Part shown: piece by piece, positions 36,218 through 45,793 of the stretch
Numbering within the stretch: position 1 is the first letter of the stretch
Layout: every line of letters starts with the position of its first letter
From: Lachnospiraceae bacterium
Lineage (GTDB): Bacteria; Bacillota; Clostridia; Lachnospirales; Lachnospiraceae
Length of the DNA stretch: 64,000 nucleotides
Reading direction: 5' to 3'
Assembly: GCA_015057585.1 (NCBI GenBank)
Contig: SVEF01000002.1
Coordinates: 1 to 64,000 of the forward strand
Notes under the pieces: generated by a model
What the model was told of the DNA's origin: nothing
Seen by the model: the letters and a program-made list of their open reading frames with translations, nothing else
The model's database searches: none
Translations under genes and position numbers: made by a program

Positions 36218-38017
36218 ATGGCAAAGAACAGATATATCGGAGAATATCCGGTGATTGGTATCCGTCCGACGATTGACGGCCGCCGCGGACCGTTAAAGGT
36301 AAGAGAGTCTTTAGAGGATCAGACGATGGCGATGGCACAGGCGGCAAAAAAATTATTCGAGGAAAACATTCAGTATTCTAACGGTGAACCGGTAAAGGTT
36401 ATCATTGCAGATACGACCATCGGACGTGTGGCAGAGGCTGCAGCCTGCGCAGAAAAATTCAGAAGAAACGGTGTAGACATTACTCTTACCGTAACACCTT
36501 GTTGGTGCTATGGTTCGGAAACCATGGATATGGATCCGATGACAATAAAAGGAGTCTGGGGATTTAACGGAACAGAGCGTCCGGGTGCGGTTTATCTTGC
36601 GTCAGTATTGGCGTCCCATGCACAAAAGGGCCTGCCGGCATTTGGCATTTACGGTCATGACGTACAGAATCTGGATGAAGTTGAGAATATTCCGGAGGAT
36701 GTAGCAGAAAAATTACTCCGTTTCGGACGTGCTGCGGTCGCGGTGGCATCCATGCGTGGTAAAAGTTATCTGCAGATTGGTTCCATCTGTATGGGTATCG
36801 GCGGTTCTATTATCGACCCGGATTTCATCGAATCCTATCTTGGCATGAGAGTAGAATCGGTGGATGAAGTAGAAATTATCCGCCGTATGTCGGAGGGCAT
36901 TTATGACGCAGAAGAGGTTGTCCGTCTGCGTGCCTGGATGAGAGAACACTGTAAGGAAGGCTGGGATAAGAATCCGGACTTTGTAAAGACTTCTGACGAA
37001 AAGAAGGAAGAACAGTGGGATTTCCTGGCTAAGATGTATTGTATTATCAAGGATTTATTTAACGGCAATCCAAATCTTCCGGAAGGCCGTGAGGAGGAAA
37101 TGGTGGGCCACAATGCAATTGCAGGCGGTTTTCAGGGCCAGCGTCAGTGGACCGACTTCTATCCGAACTGCGATTTCCCGGAGGCACTGCTGAATTCGAG
37201 TTTTGACCATAACGGAGCCAGAGAACCGTACATTCTGGCGACAGAAAATGACGTATTAAACGGCCTTGGTATGCTTTTTATCAAGTTATTAACCAACCGT
37301 GCGGCAATGTTTTCGGATGTCCGCACGTACTGGAGTGCAGAGGCATGTGAACGGGCTTCCGGCTATAAAATTGACGGTGTGGCAGCAGAAAACGGTGGCT
37401 TTATCCACTTGATTAACTCCGGTGCAACTGCGCTCGATGCATGCGGGGAATGTACCGATGAAAACGGCAACCATTTGATGAAGAAGTGGTGGGAAGTGAC
37501 AGAGGAAGATATTAAGAAGATGACAGAAGCGACCACCTGGCCGGCGGCAGATAACGGTTATTTCCGTGGCGGCGGGTTCTCCTCCTCCTTTACTACCCGT
37601 GCCGAAATGCCTGCTACCATGATCCGCCTGAATCTGGTAAAGGGTCTCGGACCTGTACTGCAGATAGCGGAGGGCTGGACGGTACAGCTTCCGGATGATG
37701 TGACAAAGACACTCATGATGCGCACGGACCCGACTTGGCCGTGTACGTGGTTCACACCTCGTTGCGACGGTAAGGACGGCGCATTTAAGGATGCTTATCA
37801 TGTGATGAATAACTGGGGAGCCAATCATGGTGCGATTGCGTACGGACATATCGGAGCGGATCTGCTTACGCTTTGTTCCATGCTCCGAATTCCGGTTTGC
37901 ATGCACAATGTGCCGACAGAGGACATTTTCCGTCCGGCAGCATGGAATGCATTCGGTATGGATAAGGAAGGTGCCGATTTCCGTGCCTGTGCAACCTACG
38001 GACCTCTTTACAAGTAA
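36218..38017 (+). CDS. fucI: L-fucose isomerase
   Basis: A 599-residue protein of the usual length. It opens [20 protein letters not shown], a family hallmark, and has [16 protein letters not shown] near 95 and [17 protein letters not shown]. Acids that bind Mn2+ are expected around [16 protein letters not shown] and later histidines such as [13 protein letters not shown]. It converts L-fucose to L-fuculose in the cytosol. It is followed after 15 bases by a stem-loop and then the kinase gene. Confidence 0.96.
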   Translation: MAKNRYIGEYPVIGIRPTIDGRRGPLKVRESLEDQTMAMAQAAKKLFEENIQYSNGEPVKVIIADTTIGRVAEAAACAEKFRRNGVDITLTVTPCWCYGSETMDMDPMTIKGVWGFNGTERPGAVYLASVLASHAQKGLPAFGIYGHDVQNLDEVENIPEDVAEKLLRFGRAAVAVASMRGKSYLQIGSICMGIGGSIIDPDFIESYLGMRVESVDEVEIIRRMSEGIYDAEEVVRLRAWMREHCKEGWDKNPDFVKTSDEKKEEQWDFLAKMYCIIKDLFNGNPNLPEGREEEMVGHNAIAGGFQGQRQWTDFYPNCDFPEALLNSSFDHNGAREPYILATENDVLNGLGMLFIKLLTNRAAMFSDVRTYWSAEACERASGYKIDGVAAENGGFIHLINSGATALDACGECTDENGNHLMKKWWEVTEEDIKKMTEATTWPAADNGYFRGGGFSSSFTTRAEMPATMIRLNLVKGLGPVLQIAEGWTVQLPDDVTKTLMMRTDPTWPCTWFTPRCDGKDGAFKDAYHVMNNWGANHGAIAYGHIGADLLTLCSMLRIPVCMHNVPTEDIFRPAAWNAFGMDKEGADFRACATYGPLYK

Positions 38018-38032
38018 GAAAATTATTTCATC

Positions 38033-38058
38033 CGGGCGCTCTCTTTTGAGAGTGCCCG
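38033..38058 (+). other. Stem-loop between fucI and the kinase gene
   Basis: CGGGCGCTCTC-tttt-GAGAGTGCCCG has an almost perfect 11-base-pair stem without a T-run. It is more likely an mRNA stabiliser or processing site within the operon than a terminator. Confidence 0.7.
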
Positions 38059-38081
38059 AAGTTATAACCGGAGGAGAAACT

Positions 38082-39524
38082 ATGGCAGAGTATTATTTGG
38101 CAATTGATATCGGTGCGTCTTCGGGACGTCATATCCTCGGACATCTTGAGGACGGAAGGCTGGTGCTGGAGGAACTGTACCGGTTTGACAATTTGCAGGT
38201 ATACAAAAACGGACATGACTGTTGGGACAGCGACAATTTATGGCAAGGTATTTTGGACGGATTAAAGGTATGTAAGGAACAGGGGAAACTTCCGAAAACC
38301 GTCGGAATCGATACCTGGGGAGTAGATTTTTTGTTGCTGGACGAGAATGATGAAGTCATCGGGGATGCGGTGGCTTATCGCGATGGCCGGACCGGGGGAA
38401 TGGACGCCCAGGTAGAAGAGTGTGTGCCGCTGAAGGAGTTGTATCAGAGGACAGGAATACAAAAAGCTTCTTATAATACGATTTATCAGTTGATGGCTCT
38501 GAAAAAAGAACATCCGGAGCACTTGGAGAGGGCGGAGAACCTTCTGTTTACCCCGGATTATTACCACTTTAAGCTGACCGGGAAAAAGACATGTGAGTAT
38601 ACGATTGCCAGCACTTCGAATCTGTTGAATGCAAGGACAATGGATTGGGATGAGGAGATAATAAATGCGCTTGGATTTCCGGGAAAAATTTTTGGGACCC
38701 TTTCCATGCCGGGAACGGTTGTGGGTGAATTTTCGGAAGAGATTGCAAAGGAAGTCGGGTTTTCGGCAACGGTGGTGTTACCGGCGTCCCATGATACCGG
38801 TTCTGCGTTTCTTGCAATTCCTGCGCTGGATGAGAATGCCGTTTACATTTCGAGTGGTACCTGGAGCCTGCTCGGAGTGGAAAATGAAAGTCCGATTACA
38901 TCAGCAGAAAGTTTTGAACAGAATTTTACGAATGAGGGCGGTGCCTGGGGACGGTACCGTTTTCTGAAAAACATTATGGGACTGTGGATGATTCAGTCCA
39001 TCCGCCGTGAATTAAACGGGGTTTCCTATATACAGGGGAAGGAAAAACGCATGGCGGCCGGGAGAAAATGGAGTTTCCCGGATCTGATTGAAGAAGCCAA
39101 AAAGGCAGAAGGTTTTACATCGGTTGTAGATGTGGACCGGGACTGCTTTTTGGCACCGGAGAGCATGACAGAGGCAATCAAAGAGGAGTGCAGACGGACC
39201 GGACAGAAGGCACCGGAGAGCGTGGGAGAACTCATGCAGTGCGTGTATCAGAGTCTGGCACGTTGCTACCGGGATGCAATTAGTAATCTGGAACGTTTAA
39301 CCGGAAAGAGGTATACCAGTATTAATATTGTCGGCGGCGGTTGCCAGGACGGGTATTTAAACCTGCTTACCGCGCAGATGACAGGTCTTCCGGTATATGC
39401 AGGTCCGATCGAAGGAACCGCTATCGGAAATCTGATTGTGCAGATGGTGCAGGCAGGAGAATTTGAGAATTTGCAGAGTGCAAGAGATATTGTCCGGGAA
39501 AGCTTTGAGATTACACGGGTGTAG
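38082..39524 (+). CDS. FGGY sugar kinase, probable L-fuculokinase (rhamnulokinase-like sequence)
   Basis: A 480-residue kinase. The N-terminal ATPase fold begins YYLAIDIGASSGRH; GIDTWGVDFLLLDE and the C-terminal INIVGGGCQDGYLNLLTAQ are FGGY landmarks. The sequence looks more like rhamnulokinase (RhaB) than classic FucK, but it closes an operon with fucA, fucU and fucI, so it most likely phosphorylates L-fuculose. ATG 38082 follows GGAGGAG. No fucose transporter or regulator gene adjoins it. Confidence 0.88.
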   Translation: MAEYYLAIDIGASSGRHILGHLEDGRLVLEELYRFDNLQVYKNGHDCWDSDNLWQGILDGLKVCKEQGKLPKTVGIDTWGVDFLLLDENDEVIGDAVAYRDGRTGGMDAQVEECVPLKELYQRTGIQKASYNTIYQLMALKKEHPEHLERAENLLFTPDYYHFKLTGKKTCEYTIASTSNLLNARTMDWDEEIINALGFPGKIFGTLSMPGTVVGEFSEEIAKEVGFSATVVLPASHDTGSAFLAIPALDENAVYISSGTWSLLGVENESPITSAESFEQNFTNEGGAWGRYRFLKNIMGLWMIQSIRRELNGVSYIQGKEKRMAAGRKWSFPDLIEEAKKAEGFTSVVDVDRDCFLAPESMTEAIKEECRRTGQKAPESVGELMQCVYQSLARCYRDAISNLERLTGKRYTSINIVGGGCQDGYLNLLTAQMTGLPVYAGPIEGTAIGNLIVQMVQAGEFENLQSARDIVRESFEITRV

Positions 39525-39564
39525 GATTTGGAAGAATAAAATGGGAATAGAGCAAAGTGTGCTC

Positions 39565-39594
39565 TTGTATTTAAAAGGGACTATGTGATATAAT
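39565..39594 (+). promoter_or_regulatory. Promoter of the TerB-like gene pair
   Basis: TTGTAT (39565-39570), 18 bases, TATAAT (39589-39594) with TG upstream of the -10 (TGTGATATAAT). It lies 47 bases before the first gene. Confidence 0.6.
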
Positions 39595-39640
39595 CAAAAA
39601 CCGGTAGTCTGATACCAAAGAAAAGAAAGGATGTGTAAGC

Positions 39641-40183
39641 GTGGAAAACCATACGGTTGTGGAAACGGCAAAAAAAGTATTGGATGCCTTATACCGTGAT
39701 TTGGACCGGTTGGAGGTGGCAGAAGGAGTAAAAGGACTCCGGAAAGCAGTAACGGTAGAGATGGCGAAGTATTTGATTTACCTTACGGAATCGGATGGCA
39801 GAATCAAGTGGGCTGAAGCCAGAATTCTCAGTGAGTTTCTTGATTTGGATATGCAGCCGGAGGATATCTACGATTTCTTAGATGATAAAGATCACTATGC
39901 AGAAGAATTTGAGCAGGGCTTGCCGTTACTATTTCAAAAGACGGTAGAACTGGACAACAAAATTTTTGCGTTGGGTGGCAGAGAGACAACGTGTGCCAGT
40001 GAATGGATGCTGGCAGCCTACAAATGCCTCGGAATTAGTCTGGTGGAAGCAGACGGTGAAGTGAGTAAAGAAGAAAACGAAAAGATACGCGCATATATTA
40101 AAAAGATGGAAGAATACCTGGAGGAACGTTTATTGCCGGGAATCGTTAAAAAATGGGTGAAAAGGAGAGCAGGCGATGAATGA
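39641..40183 (+). CDS. TerB-like alpha-helical protein, first of a tandem pair
   Basis: A 180-residue, acidic, all-helical protein with no signal peptide. The centre MAKYLIYLTESDGRIKWAEARILSEFLDLD (around residues 45-75) resembles TerB/DjlA-type domains (SDGxxxxxE metal-binding-like pattern), and a second such pattern appears in EADGEVSKEENEKI. It has clear homology with the next gene. Start GTG 39641 with AAAGGATG upstream. Function unknown; TerB domains occur in stress and tellurite systems, but none of the partners are here. Confidence 0.65.
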   Translation: MENHTVVETAKKVLDALYRDLDRLEVAEGVKGLRKAVTVEMAKYLIYLTESDGRIKWAEARILSEFLDLDMQPEDIYDFLDDKDHYAEEFEQGLPLLFQKTVELDNKIFALGGRETTCASEWMLAAYKCLGISLVEADGEVSKEENEKIRAYIKKMEEYLEERLLPGIVKKWVKRRAGDE

Positions 40184-40667
40184 AAAATTAAAACAACTGC
40201 TGAAGGCGATGTATCAGAGCGTAAACGCCATCGGAAAGATTCTTCACAGGGAAGATTTACAGGAAGCAGCGGTTGCAGAAATGGCACAGTACATGATGTA
40301 TTTATCTGCATCAGATGGCAGAATCCGGTGGGCAGAGGCAAAAATCATCAGCGATTATCTGGATTTGGATTTGACACCGGAGACGATACAGAACTTTGTA
40401 AAGGAGAAAAATATTTATTCCGCGCAGTTTGAAAAAAGAGTGCCGGTTATTTTTCAACTTTTGGTGGAAACGGACAATGAACTTATTAAGCGTGGAATAA
40501 AAATGGAAACCTACGCCAGCGAGTGGATGGTAGCGGCGTACAAAGGACTTGGTTTGGAACTGATTAAGGCAGATGCGGATGTTGGCGGAAATGAGTATAC
40601 AGATATCATCATCTACGTTAAGATGTTGGAAGATTATTTAGCAGCCAATTTATTGGCGAAAGCATAA
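40176..40667 (+). CDS. TerB-like alpha-helical protein, second of a tandem pair
   Basis: A 163-residue paralogue of the preceding protein. MAQYMMYLSASDGRIRWAEAKIISDYLDLDLTPE and ETYASEWMVAAYKGLGLELIKAD align with the same segments upstream. The second acidic motif is changed (KADADVGGNEYTD), which suggests divergence of that site. The gene overlaps the first by eight bases (translational coupling) and precedes pgi by 18 bases, so the three are likely one transcript. Confidence 0.65.
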   Translation: MNEKLKQLLKAMYQSVNAIGKILHREDLQEAAVAEMAQYMMYLSASDGRIRWAEAKIISDYLDLDLTPETIQNFVKEKNIYSAQFEKRVPVIFQLLVETDNELIKRGIKMETYASEWMVAAYKGLGLELIKADADVGGNEYTDIIIYVKMLEDYLAANLLAKA

Positions 40668-40685
40668 AAGGAGGAAACAAGACAC

Positions 40686-42266
40686 ATGGTTACATGGAAC
40701 AATTTAGATACGGTAAAGGCGTATGAAAATTTACAGAAGGTGACGCCGGTAAATCTTGCGGCAGTCATGGCCGGAGAGAACGGTGCGGAGCGTGTGAGAA
40801 AGTATAGCGTTCCTATGGCTGCGGGCATGGCATACAGTTATGCGGCAAAGCAGGTGGATGACGAGGTGCTCGCAGCGCTTGCGGCACTGGCAGAAGAGAT
40901 GCAGTTGACAGAAAAGTTTGAAGCACTTTATAACGGCGAAGTAATTAATACCGGTGAAAAGAGAATGGTGCTTCACCATATGACACGCGGACAGCTGGGC
41001 AATGCGGTTGTGGCAGACGGCACAGACAAGAGAGCGTTTTATGTAGAGCAGCAGAACCGCATTGCAGAACTCGCAACAAAGGTACATAACGGTGAAATTA
41101 CAAATGCAGCGGGAGAAAAGTTTACTACCGTGGTACAGATTGGTATCGGCGGCAGTGACCTTGGTCCTCGTGCGATGTATCTTGCTTTGGAAAACTGGGC
41201 AAGAGTAAACAATACCTTTAAGATGGAAGCAAGATTCATCAGTAACGTAGATCCGGACGATGCGGCTGCAGTGCTGGCTACCATTGATGTGGCACATTCC
41301 CTGTTTGTACTTGTTTCCAAGTCCGGTACGACATTGGAAACACTCACGAACGAATCTTTTGTTAAGGATGCTTTGGCAAAGGCGGGACTGGATGCATCTA
41401 AGCATATGATTGCGGTAACCAGCGAGACTTCTCCTTTGGCAAAGAGCGATGATTATCTGGCAGCATTCTTTATGGACGATTATATTGGCGGACGTTTTTC
41501 TTCCACATCGGCAGTCGGCGGTGCGGTATTATCCCTGGCATTCGGACCGGAAGTATTTGCACGTTTCCTTGACGGTGCGGCAGAGGAAGATAAACTGGCG
41601 ACAAAGAAAGATATCAGGGAAAATCCGGCGCTCCTGGATGCACTTATCGGTGTTTACGAAAGAAATGTACTTGGCTATCCGGCAACGGCAGTGCTTCCGT
41701 ATTCACAGGCACTTTCCCGTTTCCCTGCCCATTTACAGCAGCTTGACATGGAGTCCAACGGTAAGTCGGTGAACCGCTTTGGTGAGCCGGTAAATTATGT
41801 GACCGGACCGGTGATTTTTGGTGAGCCGGGAACAAACGGACAGCACTCCTTCTATCAGTTATTGCATCAGGGAACCGATATCGTTCCTCTTCAGTTCCTT
41901 GGTTTTAAGAACAACCAGATGGGAAGCGATGTGGTGATTCAGGGCAGCACCAGCCAGCAGAAACTGTGTGCAAATGTAGTAGCGCAGATTGTGGCATTTG
42001 CGTGCGGCAAGGCAGATGCAAACCGCAATAAAAACTTTGAGGGCGGACGTCCTTCCAGTATTATGATTGGTGAGCAGTTGACACCGGAAGCATTGGGGGC
42101 TATTTTGGCACACTTTGAAAACAAGGTAATGTTCCAGGGCTTTGTATGGAATATCAACAGCTTTGACCAGGAGGGCGTACAACTTGGTAAGGTGCTTGCA
42201 ACAAAGGTGCTTAAGCATGAGACAGAGGGTGCGCTGAAGGTATACAGCGAGTTGTTTAACATTTGA
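40686..42266 (+). CDS. pgi: Glucose-6-phosphate isomerase
   Basis: A 526-residue protein with the Pgi signatures QIGIGGSDLGPRAMYLAL near residue 155 and LVSKSGTTLETLTNE near 205. The phosphate-site and catalytic regions DYIGGRFSSTSAVG, ESNGKSVNRFGEPV and GEPGTNGQHSFYQLLHQG are also present. It interconverts glucose- and fructose-6-phosphate. AAGGAGG precedes the start. Its stop codon lies only eight bases before the second long palindromic element. Confidence 0.95.
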   Translation: MVTWNNLDTVKAYENLQKVTPVNLAAVMAGENGAERVRKYSVPMAAGMAYSYAAKQVDDEVLAALAALAEEMQLTEKFEALYNGEVINTGEKRMVLHHMTRGQLGNAVVADGTDKRAFYVEQQNRIAELATKVHNGEITNAAGEKFTTVVQIGIGGSDLGPRAMYLALENWARVNNTFKMEARFISNVDPDDAAAVLATIDVAHSLFVLVSKSGTTLETLTNESFVKDALAKAGLDASKHMIAVTSETSPLAKSDDYLAAFFMDDYIGGRFSSTSAVGGAVLSLAFGPEVFARFLDGAAEEDKLATKKDIRENPALLDALIGVYERNVLGYPATAVLPYSQALSRFPAHLQQLDMESNGKSVNRFGEPVNYVTGPVIFGEPGTNGQHSFYQLLHQGTDIVPLQFLGFKNNQMGSDVVIQGSTSQQKLCANVVAQIVAFACGKADANRNKNFEGGRPSSIMIGEQLTPEALGAILAHFENKVMFQGFVWNINSFDQEGVQLGKVLATKVLKHETEGALKVYSELFNI

Positions 42267-42273
42267 TCTTCAA

Positions 42274-42718
42274 GGGAAGCGGCCTAACCGGAATTTTGAA
42301 ACCGCGTACCTCCGAAAACGCAGCAACCACGCTCGTAAGACCTGCTGTCTGTACCGGCTTTCAAAAACGTCATAAACAGAAAATCCGGACCGAAACTCAG
42401 CGGTCGGGAGGATGAAGATAGAATTAAGAAGATGATACGAAGAAAGTGCATAGCACTTTTACGAAAAGGCATCTGTCGTCTCTGGACAAACGTGTTTGTC
42501 CGAGAGCGACCGGTGCCTTTTCTAAAACCGCGTCCTACGGACGCTTTTCGTAGCATCCTCTTTTTGTGTTTTTGTCCCCCTCCCGCCTCGGACAGTCGGC
42601 TACGGATTTTCTATTCCTGCATTTTAAAAGCCGGTACGGACAGGGTCTTGCGGCATGGCTCTGCATGTTTTTCGGAGGTACACGGTTTCAAATCAGAACC
42701 GGTGCGGGTCCGCTTCCC
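42274..42718. repeat. Long palindromic element, copy 2 (~445 bp)
   Basis: The outer arms GGGAAGCGG (42274) and CCGCTTCCC (42718) pair. The pairing continues through TTTGAAACCGCGTACCTCCG / CGGAGGTACACGGTTTCAAA and GTACCGGCTTT / AAAGCCGGTAC. From CGCTCGTAAG inward, the arms match copy 1 in the same orientation (for example ATAAACAGAAAATCCGGACC). The core at 42428-42560 carries the same three hairpins as copy 1 but reverse-complemented: AAAGTGC-ata-GCACTTT first and GCGTCC-tac-GGACGC last. The element starts eight bases after pgi. It encodes nothing recognisable. Confidence 0.9.
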
Positions 42719-42728
42719 GCCGCTCCTC

Positions 42729-42757
42729 ATCGCCATGTTGCGAAGCAATATGGCGAT
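42729..42757. repeat. Short hairpin satellite next to palindromic element copy 2
   Basis: ATCGCCAT-gttgcgaagcaat-ATGGCGAT. The 13-base loop is identical to the one at 7407-7419, while the stem has C and G exchanged on both sides. The rest of 42758-42901 holds a TG-C-TATAAT extended -10 element ahead of the GH9 gene. Confidence 0.8.
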
Positions 42758-42901
42758 GCCGTGCAGGGCTGTACTGTCTTGCTGTGTAATAAGAATCATA
42801 CAAACCGCAACATCTGAAAAAAAGAACACAAAGAATGAAAAGAAAGTTTGGTGTATAATTGCTATAATGACAGTAAATAGTGGAGAAATGGGGGTATTTT
42901 T

Positions 42902-44521
42902 ATGGCAATTTATTTGAATCAGGTTGGTTATTTAAAGGATGCAAAGAAAGTGGCAACAGCAACAAAGGCCGGAAGATATCAGGTGGTAAATGTGCAGACG
43001 AAGCAGGTTGTATGGGAAAAGGAATGTAATGCAGGCGCATTTGATGCGGCAGCAGGGGAAGAAACCTTTGGGGTGGATTTTTCTGAGGTGACAGCGTTGG
43101 GAGATTATTATGTGACGGGAGAAGACGGAAGCAGATCGCATCCGTTTGTGATTGCAGAAAAGCCATACGGAAATTTACATAAGGATTTAATGAAGGCACT
43201 TTATTATCAGCGTTGCGGATGTGCGCTGGAAGAAGAGCATGCGGGGATATATACCCATGCGGCATGTCATACGGAGCCTGCGATTTTGTTGGAGGATTAT
43301 TTGGCGGGGACAGAAAATCCGCAGACCTTTGAAATGCAGGGCGGCTGGCACGATGCGGGGGATTTTGGAAGATATTCGACAGCAGCAGCCGTGGCGTTAG
43401 CGCATCTGTTATATGCCTATGAGTTATTTCCGGAAAGTTTTACGGAAGAACTGAATATTCCGGAGAGCGGAAACGGTATGCCGGATGTGTTAAATGAATG
43501 TCTGTATGAATTGGAATGGTTAAAAAAGATGCAGAGAGAGGATGGAGGCGTCTATCATAAATTGACGGCATGGTGCCACGCACCGTTTATCATGCCGGAG
43601 GAGGACCATGACCCGTTCCTGCTGTATCCGGTGTCATCGTTGGCGGTTGCAGATTATGCGGCGGTAATGGCGCAGGCTTCCAGGGTATACAAAAAGTTCC
43701 GCCCGGAATTTGCAAAGGAGGCGCTTACGAGAGCAAAGAAATCGTGGCAGTGGTTAAAGGAGCACGACTATGTCGGTTTTCATAATCCGGAAGGAAGCAA
43801 TACCGGAGAATACGGAGACGGGGACGACAACGACGAACGTTTCTGGGCGGCTTGCGAAATGGCAAGAGCGGATGAGGAAAACCGGGCAGAGTACGTGGCT
43901 GCGGCAGAGAAATATGCCAAAATGGTAAGTAAGACAGATTTTGGCTGGGTGGATGTATCGGCGCTGGGTTCCATGGCAGTGTTGACGGAAAAGGAGATAT
44001 TTACAGAGGCGCTGCAAGAGGAGGTCGCGCAGGCAGTGATCACAGAAACGGACCGCCTGTTACAGATACAGGAGGAATCCGGGTATGGCGTGGCGATGCT
44101 TCCGGAAGATTATTGCTGGGGCAGCAATATGGCGGTGTGTAACAGAGGAATGTTATTTATCCTGCGAGCACTTTGCGGTGGGAAAGAGGAGCTCTTTCAA
44201 GAGGCCGCACTCGGGCAATTGCATTATCTGCTTGGAAGAAATGCAACAGACTATAGTTATGTGACCGGACATGGAGAACATGCATTTAAGAATCCGCACA
44301 ACCGTCCGTCGGAGTGTGACGGGATAGAGGAGCCAATGCCGGGCTGGGTGAGCGGCGGACCGTTTGGGACACCGGCAGACGAGGCGGCAAAAGAGAAGAT
44401 ACCGGCAGGAACGGCCCCGATGAAATGCTATGTGGACGATGTCGGAAGTTATTCTACAAACGAAATTACAATTTATTGGAACTCGCCGGCAATCTTTATG
44501 ACGGCATACTTTATGAAATAA
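42902..44521 (+). CDS. GH9 family glycosidase, predicted cytosolic
   Basis: A 539-residue protein. An N-terminal Ig-like CelD_N domain (residues ~1-85, starting YLNQVGYLKDAKKV) is followed by the GH9 (alpha/alpha)6 barrel: GGWHDAGDFGRYS with the catalytic-base aspartate near 150, LLGRNATDYSYVTGHG, and VGSYSTNEITIYWNSPA with the acid glutamate near the end. There is no signal peptide, unlike secreted cellulases, so it probably works on imported gluco-oligosaccharides. Start follows GGGGG. It opens the xylan/glucan cluster and is followed 19 bases later by a surface GH10 gene. Confidence 0.9.
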   Translation: MAIYLNQVGYLKDAKKVATATKAGRYQVVNVQTKQVVWEKECNAGAFDAAAGEETFGVDFSEVTALGDYYVTGEDGSRSHPFVIAEKPYGNLHKDLMKALYYQRCGCALEEEHAGIYTHAACHTEPAILLEDYLAGTENPQTFEMQGGWHDAGDFGRYSTAAAVALAHLLYAYELFPESFTEELNIPESGNGMPDVLNECLYELEWLKKMQREDGGVYHKLTAWCHAPFIMPEEDHDPFLLYPVSSLAVADYAAVMAQASRVYKKFRPEFAKEALTRAKKSWQWLKEHDYVGFHNPEGSNTGEYGDGDDNDERFWAACEMARADEENRAEYVAAAEKYAKMVSKTDFGWVDVSALGSMAVLTEKEIFTEALQEEVAQAVITETDRLLQIQEESGYGVAMLPEDYCWGSNMAVCNRGMLFILRALCGGKEELFQEAALGQLHYLLGRNATDYSYVTGHGEHAFKNPHNRPSECDGIEEPMPGWVSGGPFGTPADEAAKEKIPAGTAPMKCYVDDVGSYSTNEITIYWNSPAIFMTAYFMK

Positions 44522-44540
44522 AGGGAAGGGGAGAACGAAA

Positions 44541-45749
44541 ATGAAAAAATGGAAATTTGCATTACTGTTTGCGGTGCTTGTATTTGCGCTTGCAGCCTGC
44601 GCACCGAAAAACACAAATCCGCCGGATGGGGAACCGACCGGCGGAGCGGAACTGACAGGAGAGGCAGGACCGACGGCAAAACCAACGGCAACACCAAAAC
44701 CAACCGAAATTCCTGTCAAGGTGAAAGATGTCCTCGGACGGCGCGGAATAAAGGCCGGCACCTGCATGTCGTATTATATGTCGACGAACAAAAAGAGTCT
44801 GGAAATTATCAAAGAAAATTTCAATAGCATTACCTTTGAGAATGAAATGAAGCCGGATGCGATTTTAGACCACAATGCCAGCAAACAGGCAGGGGATATT
44901 GTCGTGAGGTTTAACAACAATACCTTGTCGATGTTAAACTGGTGCAAGGAAAACAACATGGCAATGCGAGGACATACGATTGTATGGTACAGCCAGACAC
45001 CGAACTGGATTTTCTATGAGGACTTTGATACAAGCAAGAGTCTCGTGAGCAGGGAGGTAATGCTTGCACGTATGGAAAGCTACATTAGACAGGTGTTTGA
45101 ACGTCTGGAGGAGACCGGCTGCATGGAACTGTTTTATGCGTATGATGTCGTAAATGAGGCATGGATGGAAGACGGCAAGATGCGTGACTGTCTGTGGCTG
45201 CAGACCATTGGTGAGGATTATTTGTGGTATGCATTTTATTTTGCTGATAAGTATGCACCGGAATATATCGATTTGTATTACAACGATTACAACGAGCAGT
45301 TTAAGACAGATACCCTGTATGAGTTTGTACAGACGCTGGTGGATGAAAACGGAAACTATCTGATTGACGGTATCGGCTTCCAGGCACATCTTTACACCGA
45401 GGACAGTCTGGAGGATTACTTTGCAACCATGGATAAGCTGGCAAACCTTGGCGTTAAAATCAGTTTAACCGAACTGGATGTATGTCTTGGCTCCTGGCCA
45501 AACATCAAGGCGGCAACGGATGCCAATTTAAAGGTGCAGGGACAGTTTTATTATAACCTGATAAAAGGGATTTTACAGCGAGTGGATGCGGCAATGATCA
45601 ATATGGATGCCCTGACGTTCTGGGGCTTTTCGGATGCACAGTCTTGGAGAAGCGAAAGAAGTCCGCTGCTGTTTAATAAAAATTACAAAGAAAAATATGC
45701 CTATTATGGCGTTCTGCAGATTAAGGAGCTTGCCGGCTTTGAGGAATAA
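44541..45749 (+). CDS. GH10 endo-xylanase, lipoprotein
   Basis: A 402-residue protein. The lipoprotein signal ends FALAAC (cysteine near residue 20), and a Thr/Pro-rich linker runs to about 60. The GH10 barrel has the acid/base glutamate in AYDVVNEAW and the nucleophile in ISLTELDV, plus GHTIVWYSQTPNW at the substrate subsites. It would cut xylan outside, on the membrane surface. AGGGGAG precedes the start. It pairs naturally with the cytosolic GH10 enzyme encoded next. Confidence 0.93.
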   Translation: MKKWKFALLFAVLVFALAACAPKNTNPPDGEPTGGAELTGEAGPTAKPTATPKPTEIPVKVKDVLGRRGIKAGTCMSYYMSTNKKSLEIIKENFNSITFENEMKPDAILDHNASKQAGDIVVRFNNNTLSMLNWCKENNMAMRGHTIVWYSQTPNWIFYEDFDTSKSLVSREVMLARMESYIRQVFERLEETGCMELFYAYDVVNEAWMEDGKMRDCLWLQTIGEDYLWYAFYFADKYAPEYIDLYYNDYNEQFKTDTLYEFVQTLVDENGNYLIDGIGFQAHLYTEDSLEDYFATMDKLANLGVKISLTELDVCLGSWPNIKAATDANLKVQGQFYYNLIKGILQRVDAAMINMDALTFWGFSDAQSWRSERSPLLFNKNYKEKYAYYGVLQIKELAGFEE

Positions 45750-45793
45750 CGGGTGAGGTAACGTGTGCGGAAACAACGGAAGAGAGGAAACAG

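Noticed and set aside
42432-42917. 161-codon frame across copy 2 of the palindromic element into the GH9 gene
   Set aside because: It lies in the repeat, has no ribosome site and overlaps the GH9 start in another frame.
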